Assembly (NCBI GenBank): GCA_040219085.1
Contig: JAVJTC010000022.1
Location: 1 to 44,530, forward strand
DNA from: Acidimicrobiales bacterium
Lineage (GTDB): Bacteria; Actinomycetota; Acidimicrobiia; Acidimicrobiales; JAVJTC01
DNA: 44,530 nt
Direction: 5' to 3'
Positions 17,223 through 25,274 of the stretch are shown piece after piece (position 1 is the first letter of the stretch; the number at the start of each line of letters is the position of its first letter). The notes beneath the pieces were generated by a model, which was not told where the DNA came from, did not search any database, and saw nothing but the letters and a program-made list of their open reading frames with translations. The position numbers and the translations under genes were made by a program.

Positions 17223-17441
17223 ATGGGATTCCTCGACAAGCTCAACCTGAAGAAGCTGCGCGGCCAGGCCACCGACATCGCTGACAAGCACGGCGACAAG
17301 ATCGCCGACGGCGTCGACAAGGCGACCGACATGGTCGACGACAAGACCGGTGGCAAGTACAGCGACAAGCTCGACCAGGTGGACGAGAAGGCGGCCGATG
17401 CGATCGACAAGCTCGCGGACGAGGGCGCCGAGGAGTCCTGA
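17223..17441 (+). CDS. MT0933/Rv0909-type antitoxin-like protein
   Basis: A 72-residue, highly charged protein. MGFLDKLNLKKLRGQATDIADKHGDKI, then DGVDKATDMVDDKTGGKYSDK, match the MT0933_antitox family (short proteins with repeated DK and a TxGKYxDK core). AAGGGA lies before the ATG. In mycobacteria Rv0909 is followed by the toxin Rv0910; no such partner lies downstream here. It diverges from the HerA-like gene. It may be an orphan antitoxin, or the family may have another role. Confidence 0.82.
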   Translation: MGFLDKLNLKKLRGQATDIADKHGDKIADGVDKATDMVDDKTGGKYSDKLDQVDEKAADAIDKLADEGAEES

Positions 17442-17480
17442 GACCGGTGGCGCCGTCATCGACGGCGTGACCGGGGCGGG

Positions 17481-17618
17481 TCAGGCGACCTCGTTGAGCT
17501 CCCGCAGCTCGGCGAAGTCGTCACGGCGACGGGCGAGCAGTGCGGCGAGGAACTCGTCGTCGGAGGCGTCGTCGATCGTCGGCTCGTCGGCCCATCTGAT
17601 CCGGTCGCGCTCGTCCAT
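17481..17618 (-). CDS. Small acidic protein, 45 residues
   Basis: ATG 17618 to TGA 17481. The sequence starts MDERDRIRWADEPTIDDASD and ends in a charged helix-like stretch (LLARRRDDFAELRELNEVA). AAAGGA lies 6 nt before the ATG, good Shine-Dalgarno spacing. I do not recognise a family. The strong RBS, the reading frame and the hairpin over the RBS argue for a real gene; its brevity argues for caution. Confidence 0.5.
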   Translation of the reverse strand: MDERDRIRWADEPTIDDASDDEFLAALLARRRDDFAELRELNEVA

Positions 17619-17662
17619 GTCGGTTCCTTTCCGCTGGGTCCATCAGACCAGCGGGAACCGAC
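17619..17662 (-). promoter_or_regulatory. RBS-masking hairpin before the 45-residue ORF
   Basis: GTCGGTTCC (17619-17627) is the exact complement of GGAACCGAC (17654-17662). Inside it CGCTGG (17632-17637) pairs with CCAGCG (17648-17653), leaving a 4-nt bulge and a 10-nt loop. On the minus strand the 3' arm contains the end of the AAAGGAACC ribosome-binding region and touches the ATG, so the folded RNA would hide the start. Confidence 0.55.
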
Positions 17663-17782
17663 GACGCGGTTGAGGACCGTTGACGATCCTGTTGCGATTC
17701 CCGCACGGATCGGTGTCGATGGGGCTCCTGTGGCCGATGTTGCTGCTGGGGGAACGCGGCTCAGAGCCGTCGTAGCCGGCGG

Positions 17783-20143
17783 TCAGTCACTCGCACGGGC
17801 GAGCGTGAGACCCGGGATCACCTTCGGGAGGGCGAGAATCATCGCTCCGCCCACCACCACCGCTGTCGCCGCCGGCCCCCACAACCACAGATCCGGGTTG
17901 TCGAGCTCGAAGTAGTCCCGGGTGAAGTCCCAGGCCATCACGAGCGCGTACGAGGCGACCATCGCGAGAACCAGCCCCAGCTTCCACGCCACGAGCGGGC
18001 GGCTCGCCGTGATGAGGATCATGAGCCCGAAGCCGAGAAGGGTCATCGTGGCGATGGTGCGGGCCTCGTCCAAGGTGACGTCGGTGTCGCGGCGCGCGAA
18101 CTCGTAGACGATCAGCGTCCCGGTGGCAGCGATGATCCCGGCCGGGATCGAGAACTTGAGTACACGTCGGATGAAGCCGGTTTCTACGAGGTTCACGTTC
18201 GGGGCCAGGGCCAGGAAGAGACCCGGTAGCCCGATCGAGAACGTACCGATCAACGTTAGGTGCCGGGGTAGGAACGGGAACGACACACCGATGATGCCGA
18301 TCACGGCGGTCAGGACGAGCGCGTAGGTCGCCTTCGCGACGAAGAGGTTGGCGACCCGCTCGATGTTGTTGATGACCTTGCGACCCTCGGCGAGCACGCG
18401 GGGGAGGGTGGCGAACGAGTTGTCCAACAGGACCAGTTGGGCGACCGCTCTCGTCGAGGACGAGCCCGAGCCCATCGCGATCCCCATGTCGGAGTCCTTC
18501 AGGGCGAGCACGTCATTCACGCCGTCACCGGTCATCGCGACGATGTGTCCCCTCGACTGGAGAGCGGAGACCATCGCCCGCTTCTGGTGGGGTGTCACCC
18601 GGCCGAAGACGGCCGTCTCCTCGAGGACATCCGCGAGCTCGTCGATGTCGTCGGGCAGTCCCCTCGCGTCGATCGCCGTGTCGGCATCGGGCACACCGGC
18701 CCGTCGGGCCACCGATGCCACCGTGGCCACGTTGTCGCCGGAGATGACCTTCAGCGTGACGCCCTGGCGGCGGAAGTAGTCGAGGATCTCGGGGGCGTCG
18801 GGGCGCACGGTGTCGTCGAGCAGGACGAGGGCCACCGGCTCACGCCGGGCGGGCAGCGCGTCCCCCTCGAAGCTCCCGTCGGCGCGGGCCAGTAACAGCA
18901 CCCGGTGTCCTTCGGCCGCCGCGGCCGAGGCGCGCTCACGTTCGGTCACGTCATCGTCGTCGAAGAGGATGTCGGGAGCGCCGAAGTAGTAGACGCCCCG
19001 GTCTTCGAACTCGGTGGCAGACCACTTGCGTGCCGACGAGAACGGTTCGGTGTGGACCATCGTCCAGCCCGTGGGTTCGTCCACGGCGGTGGCCACGGCC
19101 GCGAGGGTCGCATTCGGCGACGGGTCCGACGCCACGATCGCGCCGAGGGCTTGGCGGGCCTCCTCGAGCGAGTGGCCGCCCACGGGACGCAGCTCGCCGA
19201 AGGAGATCTCGCCGGTGGTGATGGTCCCGGTCTTGTCCAGACAAAGGGTGTCCACGCGGGCGAGAAGTTCGACGGTGGCCAGCTCCTTGGTCAGCGCGCG
19301 TTGGCGTGCGAGTGCGATGACCCCGGCCATGAACGCGAGCGAGGTCAACAGGACGAGGCCGTCGGGCACCATGGCGACCGCGGCGGCGACAGTCCCGGTG
19401 AGTGCCTCCTGCCAGGTGTCCTCGGCGTCGAGGAGCGAGATCAGCAACAGGACCGATGCGGGGGGGATGAGGATGATGAGGGCGCGCAGTACGAGGTTGA
19501 TCCCGGAACGGAGCTCCGAGTTGACGAGGCTGAACTGTCTCGCCTCTTCGGCGAGCGAGACGGCGTACGCCTCGGTGCCTATCCGCGTCGCCACGTAGCG
19601 TCCGGACCCCGCTGACACGAACGATCCCGACATCACCTCGTCGCCCGTGGACTTGTCGACGGGGTCCGCTTCGCCGGTGAGGAGGGATTCGTCGATCTCC
19701 AACCCGAGGCAGCTCACCACTTCGCCGTCGACGACGACCTGATCGCCGGGGCTCAACTCGATGACATCGTCCGCCACGACCTCGCTCACGCCGACCTCGC
19801 TGACCTCGCCGTCCCTGAGCACACGCGCCTTGGGCGCCGACAGGACCGCGAGCCGCTCGAGTTCGCGCCGGGCGCGGACCTCCTGGGCGATGCCGATGAC
19901 GCTGTTGGACAGGACCACGCCCACGAACAGAGCATCACGGGGGGCGCCGGCCACCAGGATGAGCACGAACAGCGTCAGCATGATCGCGTTGACCGGCGTC
20001 AGCACGTTCGCCCGCACGATCTGGCCGAAGGTGCGTACAGGGGCATCGGGAACGTCGTTGGTTCGTCCTGCGCGGACGCGGTCGGCGACCTCGGCGGAGG
20101 TGAGCCCGACCCGGGCCCGTTCTGTGGGGTCCATCAACGCCAT
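17783..20143 (-). CDS. ctpE: P-type cation ATPase, CtpE-like
   Basis: ATP-driven cation pump in the plasma membrane, 786 residues, matching mycobacterial CtpE (a Ca2+ transporter) in order and wording: TPVNAIMLTLFVLI (TM1), SNSVIGIAQEVRA, ELSPGDQVVVDGEVV, LLTGEADPVDK (TGE actuator motif), LCLDKTGTITT (phosphorylated D303), TGDGVNDVLALKDSDMGIAMGSG (hinge). The TM4 motif is PDGL (residues 260-263) where CtpE and SERCA-type pumps have PEGL, changing a cation ligand from Glu to Asp. No heavy-metal-binding N-domain is present. ATG 20143 lies just after a TAGCGT box. The Nudix gene is 46 nt upstream on the same strand. Confidence 0.9.
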   Translation of the reverse strand: MALMDPTERARVGLTSAEVADRVRAGRTNDVPDAPVRTFGQIVRANVLTPVNAIMLTLFVLILVAGAPRDALFVGVVLSNSVIGIAQEVRARRELERLAVLSAPKARVLRDGEVSEVGVSEVVADDVIELSPGDQVVVDGEVVSCLGLEIDESLLTGEADPVDKSTGDEVMSGSFVSAGSGRYVATRIGTEAYAVSLAEEARQFSLVNSELRSGINLVLRALIILIPPASVLLLISLLDAEDTWQEALTGTVAAAVAMVPDGLVLLTSLAFMAGVIALARQRALTKELATVELLARVDTLCLDKTGTITTGEISFGELRPVGGHSLEEARQALGAIVASDPSPNATLAAVATAVDEPTGWTMVHTEPFSSARKWSATEFEDRGVYYFGAPDILFDDDDVTERERASAAAAEGHRVLLLARADGSFEGDALPARREPVALVLLDDTVRPDAPEILDYFRRQGVTLKVISGDNVATVASVARRAGVPDADTAIDARGLPDDIDELADVLEETAVFGRVTPHQKRAMVSALQSRGHIVAMTGDGVNDVLALKDSDMGIAMGSGSSSTRAVAQLVLLDNSFATLPRVLAEGRKVINNIERVANLFVAKATYALVLTAVIGIIGVSFPFLPRHLTLIGTFSIGLPGLFLALAPNVNLVETGFIRRVLKFSIPAGIIAATGTLIVYEFARRDTDVTLDEARTIATMTLLGFGLMILITASRPLVAWKLGLVLAMVASYALVMAWDFTRDYFELDNPDLWLWGPAATAVVVGGAMILALPKVIPGLTLARASD

Positions 20144-20189
20144 GAACCGTGCACGCTACAGGCCTGCGGGGTGCGGTCGGGGCCGTCCG

Positions 20190-20906
20190 TCAGGAGATCT
20201 CGAGGTGCCAGGCGGCATCGCGCATCCACAGGCGGTGACGGGGACCGGGTGTGTCGGTGTCGCCGGTCTCCCAACCGGCGTCGCCCTCCCACATCGCCAC
20301 TGCACCATCGGTGATCATGACGAGGTTCGTGCGGTACGTCGGCGGTTCCCGCGTCCGCGCCTCGGCGAGGACCGATGCGACGTCGTCGTGGCGGGCGAGG
20401 TCGAGCAGCGACAGATAGGTGGGCGGGAGGAGGCGGATCTCGCCCGCGTCGCGCCGGGAGAACGCCTCCGTCGGCGTCGTCCAGACGTGGTCGGTGATCT
20501 CGGCTCCGTCGGGCTCGGCCATGCCGGCCGGAGCGGTGGCGACGAAGAACCAGGTCGAATAGCGCTTGGGTGCCGCCGGGGGTGGGATCCACAGCGACCA
20601 GGGCTCCAGCGCCTGCGGGTCGACGACGAGGTCGACCTCCTCGGCGGTCTCGCGTGCCGCGGCGTTTCGGCCCACCGACGGGCTGAACCGGTTGGCCTCC
20701 CCGTGGATGTCGACGTCCTCCACCTGTCCGCCGGGGAACGCCCAGACGCCGCTCACGAAGCGGTCGGAACGGGCGTGTCGGACGAGGAGGACCTCAGGCC
20801 CCGACGGTCCGTCGCGTAGCAGCAGGGCCGTTGCGGCCGCCAACAAGGCCGGGTCACGGTCGGGGAGGTTCTCCCAGTTCTCGTACCAGTCCCGGTCACG
20901 ACTCAT
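20190..20906 (-). CDS. Nudix hydrolase (NUDT19-like)
   Basis: Pyrophosphohydrolase of 238 residues. The Nudix box is split by an insert: FPGGQVEDVDIHGE, then about 15 residues, then AAARETAEEVDL, whose RETAEE carries the metal-binding Glu residues. An insert inside the box is typical of the NUDT19/CoA-hydrolase group. A C-terminal segment with paired Trp residues (GDAGWETGDT, RLWMRDAAWHLE) may bind substrate. Substrate (CoA derivatives or a nucleotide diphosphate) is inferred only from the group. The ATG lies 8 nt after TACCGT, in a symmetric divergent promoter. Confidence 0.82.
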   Translation of the reverse strand: MSRDRDWYENWENLPDRDPALLAAATALLLRDGPSGPEVLLVRHARSDRFVSGVWAFPGGQVEDVDIHGEANRFSPSVGRNAAARETAEEVDLVVDPQALEPWSLWIPPPAAPKRYSTWFFVATAPAGMAEPDGAEITDHVWTTPTEAFSRRDAGEIRLLPPTYLSLLDLARHDDVASVLAEARTREPPTYRTNLVMITDGAVAMWEGDAGWETGDTDTPGPRHRLWMRDAAWHLEIS

Positions 20907-20966
20907 CGTCGGCGACGGTACCGCGTGGGCCGCTCGTGATCCGGCTGCGCGGTACCGTCGTCGGCG
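20907..20966. promoter_or_regulatory. Mirror-image divergent promoters
   Basis: A 19-bp imperfect inverted repeat, arms 20907-20925 and 20948-20966, contains GGTACCG in both arms. Each arm carries TACCGT reading outward: 8 nt before the Nudix ATG (minus) and 7 nt before the methyltransferase GTG (plus). Both transcripts would be leaderless or nearly so. The symmetry could also serve as one shared operator. Confidence 0.5.
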
Positions 20967-21577
20967 TGGGCCTCTACCGCGAGCAGATCCTGCCCCGTGT
21001 CATCGACCGGGTCGCGGACACACCTGCTCTGCGGGACCTGCGCACGGAGGTCTGCTCGGCCCTGTCGGGCGAGGTGCTCGAGGTGGGCTTCGGGTCCGGA
21101 CTCAACGTCGCCCACTACCCCGACTCGGTCGATTCGGTGACCGCTGTCGATCCCGCCACCGTCGGCCGACGCCTGGCGGCCGGCAGGCTCGCTGCCAGCC
21201 GGGTGCCGGTGGCCTTCGCGGATCTCGACGGTGACCGCCTACCTCTCGGTGACCACACCGTCGACGAGATCCTCGTCACGTTGACCTTGTGCACGATCCC
21301 GGACGTGGACGCGTCGCTGGCTGAGATGCGGCGCGTGCTGCGGCCCGGTGGGACCCTGCGGTTCTTCGAACACGGCCGGGCCCCCGACGCCGGGGCGCGT
21401 CGCTGGCAGAAGCGTCTCAATCCGCTCTGGAAGCCGCTCGCGGGTGGGTGCAACCTCGACCGCGCGATCGACGAGATCATCCGTCGGGCCGGCTTCGCTG
21501 TGGACGTCGAGCGGCGGCGCCTGCCCGGCGGCGCCGTCTTCGCCTCGATGTACGTCGGCACGGCCCGGCCCATCTGA
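20966..21577 (+). CDS. Class I SAM-dependent methyltransferase
   Basis: Methyltransferase of 203 residues. Motif I is VLEVGFGSGLNVAHYP; VTAVDPATV is the acidic-loop strand; ILVTLTLCTIPDVDASLAEMRRVLRPGGTLRFFEHG covers motifs II and III, as in Methyltransf_11/UbiE-like enzymes. The C-terminal RRLPGGAVFASMYVGTA fits small phospholipid or quinone methyltransferases, but the acceptor is unknown. GTG 20966 is chosen: it gives MGLYREQILPRVIDRV, typical of this group, and sits 7 nt after a -10 box. The frame continues upstream without support. Confidence 0.85.
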   Translation: MGLYREQILPRVIDRVADTPALRDLRTEVCSALSGEVLEVGFGSGLNVAHYPDSVDSVTAVDPATVGRRLAAGRLAASRVPVAFADLDGDRLPLGDHTVDEILVTLTLCTIPDVDASLAEMRRVLRPGGTLRFFEHGRAPDAGARRWQKRLNPLWKPLAGGCNLDRAIDEIIRRAGFAVDVERRRLPGGAVFASMYVGTARPI

Positions 21578-21588
21578 GGCCGGTGGCG

Positions 21589-23382
21589 TCAGCGGGACGC
21601 GGCCACGATCGCCGGAGTCAGCGCCTCGAGCACCTCGCGCCAGTCGCCGACGATGCCGACGTCGGCGTAACCGAACACGGGCGCCTCGCTGTCGGGATTG
21701 ACCGCGACGATCGTGCCCGCGGCATTGACCCCCGCGGTGTGGTTGTACTTCCCCGACAGGCCGACGGCGATGTAGAGACGGGGAGCGATGGAGTGCCCCG
21801 TGATGCCGACCTGGCGGGCCCGGGGCATCCAACCGTTGTCCGTCACCTTGCGGGTGGCGCACAGAGCGGCCCCCAACTCGGCTGCGTGGGCGTTGATCGC
21901 CGGGTAGTCGGCGGGGTCGATGCCCTGGCCGACACCGATGACGACCTGCGCGGTCGCCAGCTCCTCGGCGTCGTCCTCGCGCCGACGGTCCACGACCCGG
22001 ACGCGGCTGCGCGCGTCGACGGCGCGGCGCTGCATCGTCGCCGCGACGCCATCACGCGGCGTCGACACGGGCAGGACACCGGCGCGTACTGTCGCCATCT
22101 GTATCGCCGACGATGCGTGGATCTCGGCGACGAGGCTCCCGCCGAATGCGGGCTTGTCGGCGACGAGTCGCCCGGCCCTCACCGCGAGCCCCACCGCGTC
22201 GCCGGTGAGGCCGGCGTCCACGCGGGCGGCGACGCGTGACGCGACCTCGCGTCCCCAGGCGGTTCCGGGGGCCAGAATCGCCCACGGGATGGTCTCACCG
22301 GCCCAGTCGGCGACACCGTGGGCGATGTCTTCCTCGACCGTCGCTCCGTCGAGTTCGACGACCACGTCCGCACCCTGAGGTCCGAGGTCGCCGACAGGTG
22401 CGGGGCCGATCGCCACGACGGATCCGCCGAGTTCGGCGGCCAGTGTGGCGGCGGCGCCGAGCAGCTCGGCCGTCATGGTGTCGCGTGCGGGTTCCACGCA
22501 CACGGCGACGACGGGGCCGTCTCCACCGGTCTGCGGAACGGTCGGGGTCGCCGGGCCGTCATGGTGGGCGTCGACCAGTGCGCCCCGCCGAACGAGCGCC
22601 TCCATCGTCGACACCACGGCCGCATTCACGGCACCGCCCGTCGATCCGTCGAGAACCAGGTTCTCGCGATCGATCGCCACCTGTCGGACCTCGCCGACCG
22701 AGGTCGGACTCGCCGGAGCACCCCATGGCCCCGGTCCGAGCTCGGCCGCTGAGAGCAGGGTGATCATCGTGGCGTCCACCTTGGCCCACACCGCCGGATC
22801 CTTGATCTTGCAAGGGTCACAGAGGCGTTCGGCGCACGACACGATGGCGGGGAGCGCCACGGTGGCCTCGACCCACTCGTCGTCGTGTTCGAGGCCGACC
22901 GCGAGCGTGTCGCCCTCGAGGGAGAGTTCACGTACGCCGGCGACGAAGGGCATCCCCAGGAACTCGGCGAGTTCCGGGGGGACCTGGCCGGTGTCGGCGT
23001 CGACAGCGTTGCGTCCGCACAGGATCAGGTCGAAGGGTCCGGTCGCCTCGATCGCCGCCGCGAGGGTCTTCGCCGTCGCCCAGGTGTCGGAACCGGCGCA
23101 GGCCGGATCGCACACGTGGATGCCCGCATGGGCACCGCAGGCGATGGCCTCACGCAGCACCGTGTCCGCCGAGGGCGGTCCCATCGTGATGACGGTCAAC
23201 GTGCCACCTGAGGCCTCGGCGATCTCGATGCCCTTGCGGACCGCTCGCCGGCAGTAGTCGTTCATGTGCAGTTCGAGGCCGTCACGGATGAGGCGACCGT
23301 CGTCGTCGAGGTGGAGATCCTCGACGACGGGGATCTGCTTGGCGAGGGCGGCGACCCGCAGGGGTCGGTCGGGTTGAATCAT
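21589..23382 (-). CDS. Electron transfer flavoprotein, fused beta-alpha
   Basis: One 597-residue chain holding both ETF subunits, which normally come from two genes. Residues about 8-255 match EtfB: VAALAKQIPVVEDL, FDLILCGRNAVDADTGQVPPELAEFLGMPFV, then an AMP-binding end with CAERLCDPCKIKDP. Residues about 285-597 match EtfA: an N-domain, then VIGVGQGI, a TGHSIAPRLYIAVGLSGKYN FAD segment and VNPDSEAPVFGYADVGIVGDW. TG[HK] and the flavin His (NH in place of the usual QH) are kept in form. It should pass electrons from acyl-CoA dehydrogenases to ETF-quinone oxidoreductase. Cysteines are clustered in the beta part (HVCDPAC, CDPC), unusual for ETF. ATG 23382; no operon partner. Confidence 0.88.
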   Translation of the reverse strand: MIQPDRPLRVAALAKQIPVVEDLHLDDDGRLIRDGLELHMNDYCRRAVRKGIEIAEASGGTLTVITMGPPSADTVLREAIACGAHAGIHVCDPACAGSDTWATAKTLAAAIEATGPFDLILCGRNAVDADTGQVPPELAEFLGMPFVAGVRELSLEGDTLAVGLEHDDEWVEATVALPAIVSCAERLCDPCKIKDPAVWAKVDATMITLLSAAELGPGPWGAPASPTSVGEVRQVAIDRENLVLDGSTGGAVNAAVVSTMEALVRRGALVDAHHDGPATPTVPQTGGDGPVVAVCVEPARDTMTAELLGAAATLAAELGGSVVAIGPAPVGDLGPQGADVVVELDGATVEEDIAHGVADWAGETIPWAILAPGTAWGREVASRVAARVDAGLTGDAVGLAVRAGRLVADKPAFGGSLVAEIHASSAIQMATVRAGVLPVSTPRDGVAATMQRRAVDARSRVRVVDRRREDDAEELATAQVVIGVGQGIDPADYPAINAHAAELGAALCATRKVTDNGWMPRARQVGITGHSIAPRLYIAVGLSGKYNHTAGVNAAGTIVAVNPDSEAPVFGYADVGIVGDWREVLEALTPAIVAASR

Positions 23383-23472
23383 CTGTCGGTTCTCCGTGGC
23401 GGGGGACCGACAACGCTACCGGGCTGCGAGGGGGAGATCGGAAACCATCGGGGGGCGTGCGATCATGGCCCG

Positions 23473-23955
23473 ATGTCGCTCGAGGCCGTCGGTATCCAGT
23501 TCCGAAGAGGGGACCCGGCCGAGCTCGTCGAAGCGATGGAGGGCCTCGTCGCCACGGCCGACGGCCGCGGTTGGGTGAACATCCAACCGTGGGTGGACGA
23601 GGACGACCTCCCAGCGGAAGCGCCGTTCTCGCGGGCCTTCTCCAATCGCGGCCCCGCGGTGCCGACGGGAACGTGGATTCCGGCCCACATGCGGCGTCGT
23701 CGACGCGTTCCCGCCAACCTTGGGCTACAGCACCCCGCCGGTCGGTTCGTGGTGCGACAGCTCGCCGAGAGTGGGGTCATGGTGCCGCCCGGCGCCGAGG
23801 TCCGCCAGGACCACAACCGGCGCGGCCTCGTGTTGGATCTCGCCGACGGGACCGCGCCGACGGTGGTCGTCGATTTCGTCATCGCGGCGATCGAGACGCT
23901 GGCGGCGGTACCCGTCGACGACCGCTGGGTCGCCGAGGTGCTGCGCAGGGTCTGA
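23473..23955 (+). CDS. Conserved-looking hypothetical protein
   Basis: A 160-residue protein of no family I recognise. It is rich in Trp/Pro early on (RGWVNIQPWVDEDD, GTWIPAHMRRRRR) and hydrophobic near the end (VVDFVIAAIETLAAVPVDDRW). No signal peptide or membrane segment. ATG 23473 follows GATCAT by 6 nt, matching the leaderless pattern here; the frame also runs upstream to 23266, but there it overlaps the ETF gene in antisense. It diverges from the ETF fusion. Confidence 0.65.
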   Translation: MSLEAVGIQFRRGDPAELVEAMEGLVATADGRGWVNIQPWVDEDDLPAEAPFSRAFSNRGPAVPTGTWIPAHMRRRRRVPANLGLQHPAGRFVVRQLAESGVMVPPGAEVRQDHNRRGLVLDLADGTAPTVVVDFVIAAIETLAAVPVDDRWVAEVLRRV

Positions 23956-24015
23956 TGTGTGCGGGTCGCCGTGGTGCCGCGGAGCATCTGATCTGTGCGG
24001 GTCGCCGAGGTGCCG
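23951..24015. repeat. Two copies of a 29-bp repeat
   Basis: TCTGATNTGTGCGGGTCGCC followed by GNGGTGCCG occurs at 23951-23979 and 23987-24015, 36 bp apart, with two mismatches. It covers the 3' end of the hypothetical gene and the spacer before the next gene. Confidence 0.7.
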
Positions 24016-24031
24016 GGCCCGGCCCGGGGCG

Positions 24032-24043
24032 TAGTGTTGGGCC
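24032..24043 (+). promoter_or_regulatory. Leaderless -10 box for methyltransferase
   Basis: TAGTGT (24032-24037), TGGGCC, then ATG 24044. Confidence 0.5.
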
Positions 24044-24985
24044 ATGTCCCACTCCGGCCCGCGCGCCCTCTCTGCGGTCCGGCGCCTGGGCGATGCGGCT
24101 GATCGGCTGCCGGATCGGCTCCGCAGGGCCGTGCAGCGCCTGCGCGTCCGTCGCGGCCACTACTACTCGCCCCACCCGGACATCGCCCGTCTACGGGCGC
24201 GGTCGGCCACGCTGTTCGCCGATCGCGAGGAGTTCGCAGGCGTCGATCTACGGGTCGCCGAGCAACTGGAGCTGATCGACGAGCTCGCCCCGTTCGCCCG
24301 TGCCCTGCCCTTCGCGGCCGATCCGGGCGAGGCCGGTGATCTTCTGTACCACTACGACAACCGCCCCTATCCGTGGGGCGACGGAGTGGTCTACGCGGCA
24401 ATGCTGCAGTGGGCCCGCCCCCGACGGATTCTGGAGGTGGGTGCCGGCTACTCGACGGTGCTCGCCCTCGATGTCCGTGACCGACTCGGCGGGGCGCCGT
24501 TCGCCCTCGTGAGCGTGGATCCCCATCCCGAGCGGCTCCGGGGACTCCTCGGCGACACGGTGCCGGCGGACTTCACGCTGGTTGCGGAGCCGATCCAGGA
24601 CGTGGGTCCCGCGCTGGCCGCGGAGCTGGGGGACGGCGACGTCCTGTTCGTCGACTCGACCCATGTCGTCAAGGCGGCATCGGACGTGAACCACATCGTC
24701 CTCGAGCTCCTGCCGCGCCTGGCGCCCGGTGTGCTGGTGCACTTCCACGACGTGTTCGGCAATTTCCAGTACCCGAGGGAGTGGTTGCTGGGAGGTCGGG
24801 CCTGGAACGAGGCGTACCTCGTCAGAGCGTTTCTCGCGTTCAACACGGACTTCGAGGTCGTCGTGTTCGCGCCGTGGCTGGCGCGCCACCGACCCGACGC
24901 GATCGCGTCACTGGGGGCGGCGGCAGTGGTCAACCCGGGCGGGAGCCTCTGGATCCGTCGACGACGCCCCGACGACCGGGAGTAG
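24044..24985 (+). CDS. Class I methyltransferase (Methyltransf_24-like)
   Basis: A 313-residue protein. Basic N-terminal region (residues 1-40), then a helical part. SAM motif I is RILEVGAGYSTVLALDV near residue 130; LVSVDPHPERL is the second strand; DGDVLFVDSTHVVKAASDVNHI and VLVHFHDVFGNFQYPREWL complete a fold like Methyltransf_24 and cephalosporin-hydroxylase-type enzymes. Such proteins often sit in polysaccharide or small-molecule modification pathways, but none adjoins here. ATG 24044 fits a leaderless start. Confidence 0.8.
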   Translation: MSHSGPRALSAVRRLGDAADRLPDRLRRAVQRLRVRRGHYYSPHPDIARLRARSATLFADREEFAGVDLRVAEQLELIDELAPFARALPFAADPGEAGDLLYHYDNRPYPWGDGVVYAAMLQWARPRRILEVGAGYSTVLALDVRDRLGGAPFALVSVDPHPERLRGLLGDTVPADFTLVAEPIQDVGPALAAELGDGDVLFVDSTHVVKAASDVNHIVLELLPRLAPGVLVHFHDVFGNFQYPREWLLGGRAWNEAYLVRAFLAFNTDFEVVVFAPWLARHRPDAIASLGAAAVVNPGGSLWIRRRRPDDRE

Positions 24986-25009
24986 ACGGGACGGGACCGG
25001 CCGGTACCG

Positions 25010-25222
25010 CTAGAAGGCGACTTCTTCGACCTCGGAGAGTTCCCAGAACTCGTGGTTCTCGATCCATTCGCCCGAGGGATCCCGCAGGACGTGGCCGTTG
25101 TCGTTCAGGTCGGCGACGTCACTGAAGCGGCTGAAGAGGTCCCTGAACGCGCCAGAGAGGGCGAGCATGAGCACGCCGATGACGTTTACCGCGGCATAGG
25201 CCCCGATGATCACTCCGACCAT
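25010..25222 (-). CDS. Small single-pass membrane protein
   Basis: About 70 residues from ATG 25222: one membrane segment (VGVIIGAYAAVNVIGVLMLALSG), then an acidic tail (DVADLNDNGHVLRDPSGEW, ENHEFWELSEVEEVAF). The frame is also open to GTG 25321, which would overlap the upstream gene by 47 nt and adds an Arg-rich stretch of doubtful coding character; a TTG at 25261 is another choice. TACCGT lies 10 nt before the ATG. No family recognised. It follows the cyclic-nucleotide-binding-fold gene on the same strand and may be its membrane partner (inference). Confidence 0.55.
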   Translation of the reverse strand: MVGVIIGAYAAVNVIGVLMLALSGAFRDLFSRFSDVADLNDNGHVLRDPSGEWIENHEFWELSEVEEVAF

Positions 25223-25274
25223 GACGAGCCAGACGGTACCCGATGTCCACCGCGGCGACAATGCAGACGGAGGC

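Noticed and set aside
23951-24015. 29-bp direct repeat as an attachment site
   Set aside because: Only 36 bp apart, no integrase or tRNA nearby; most likely a small local duplication.
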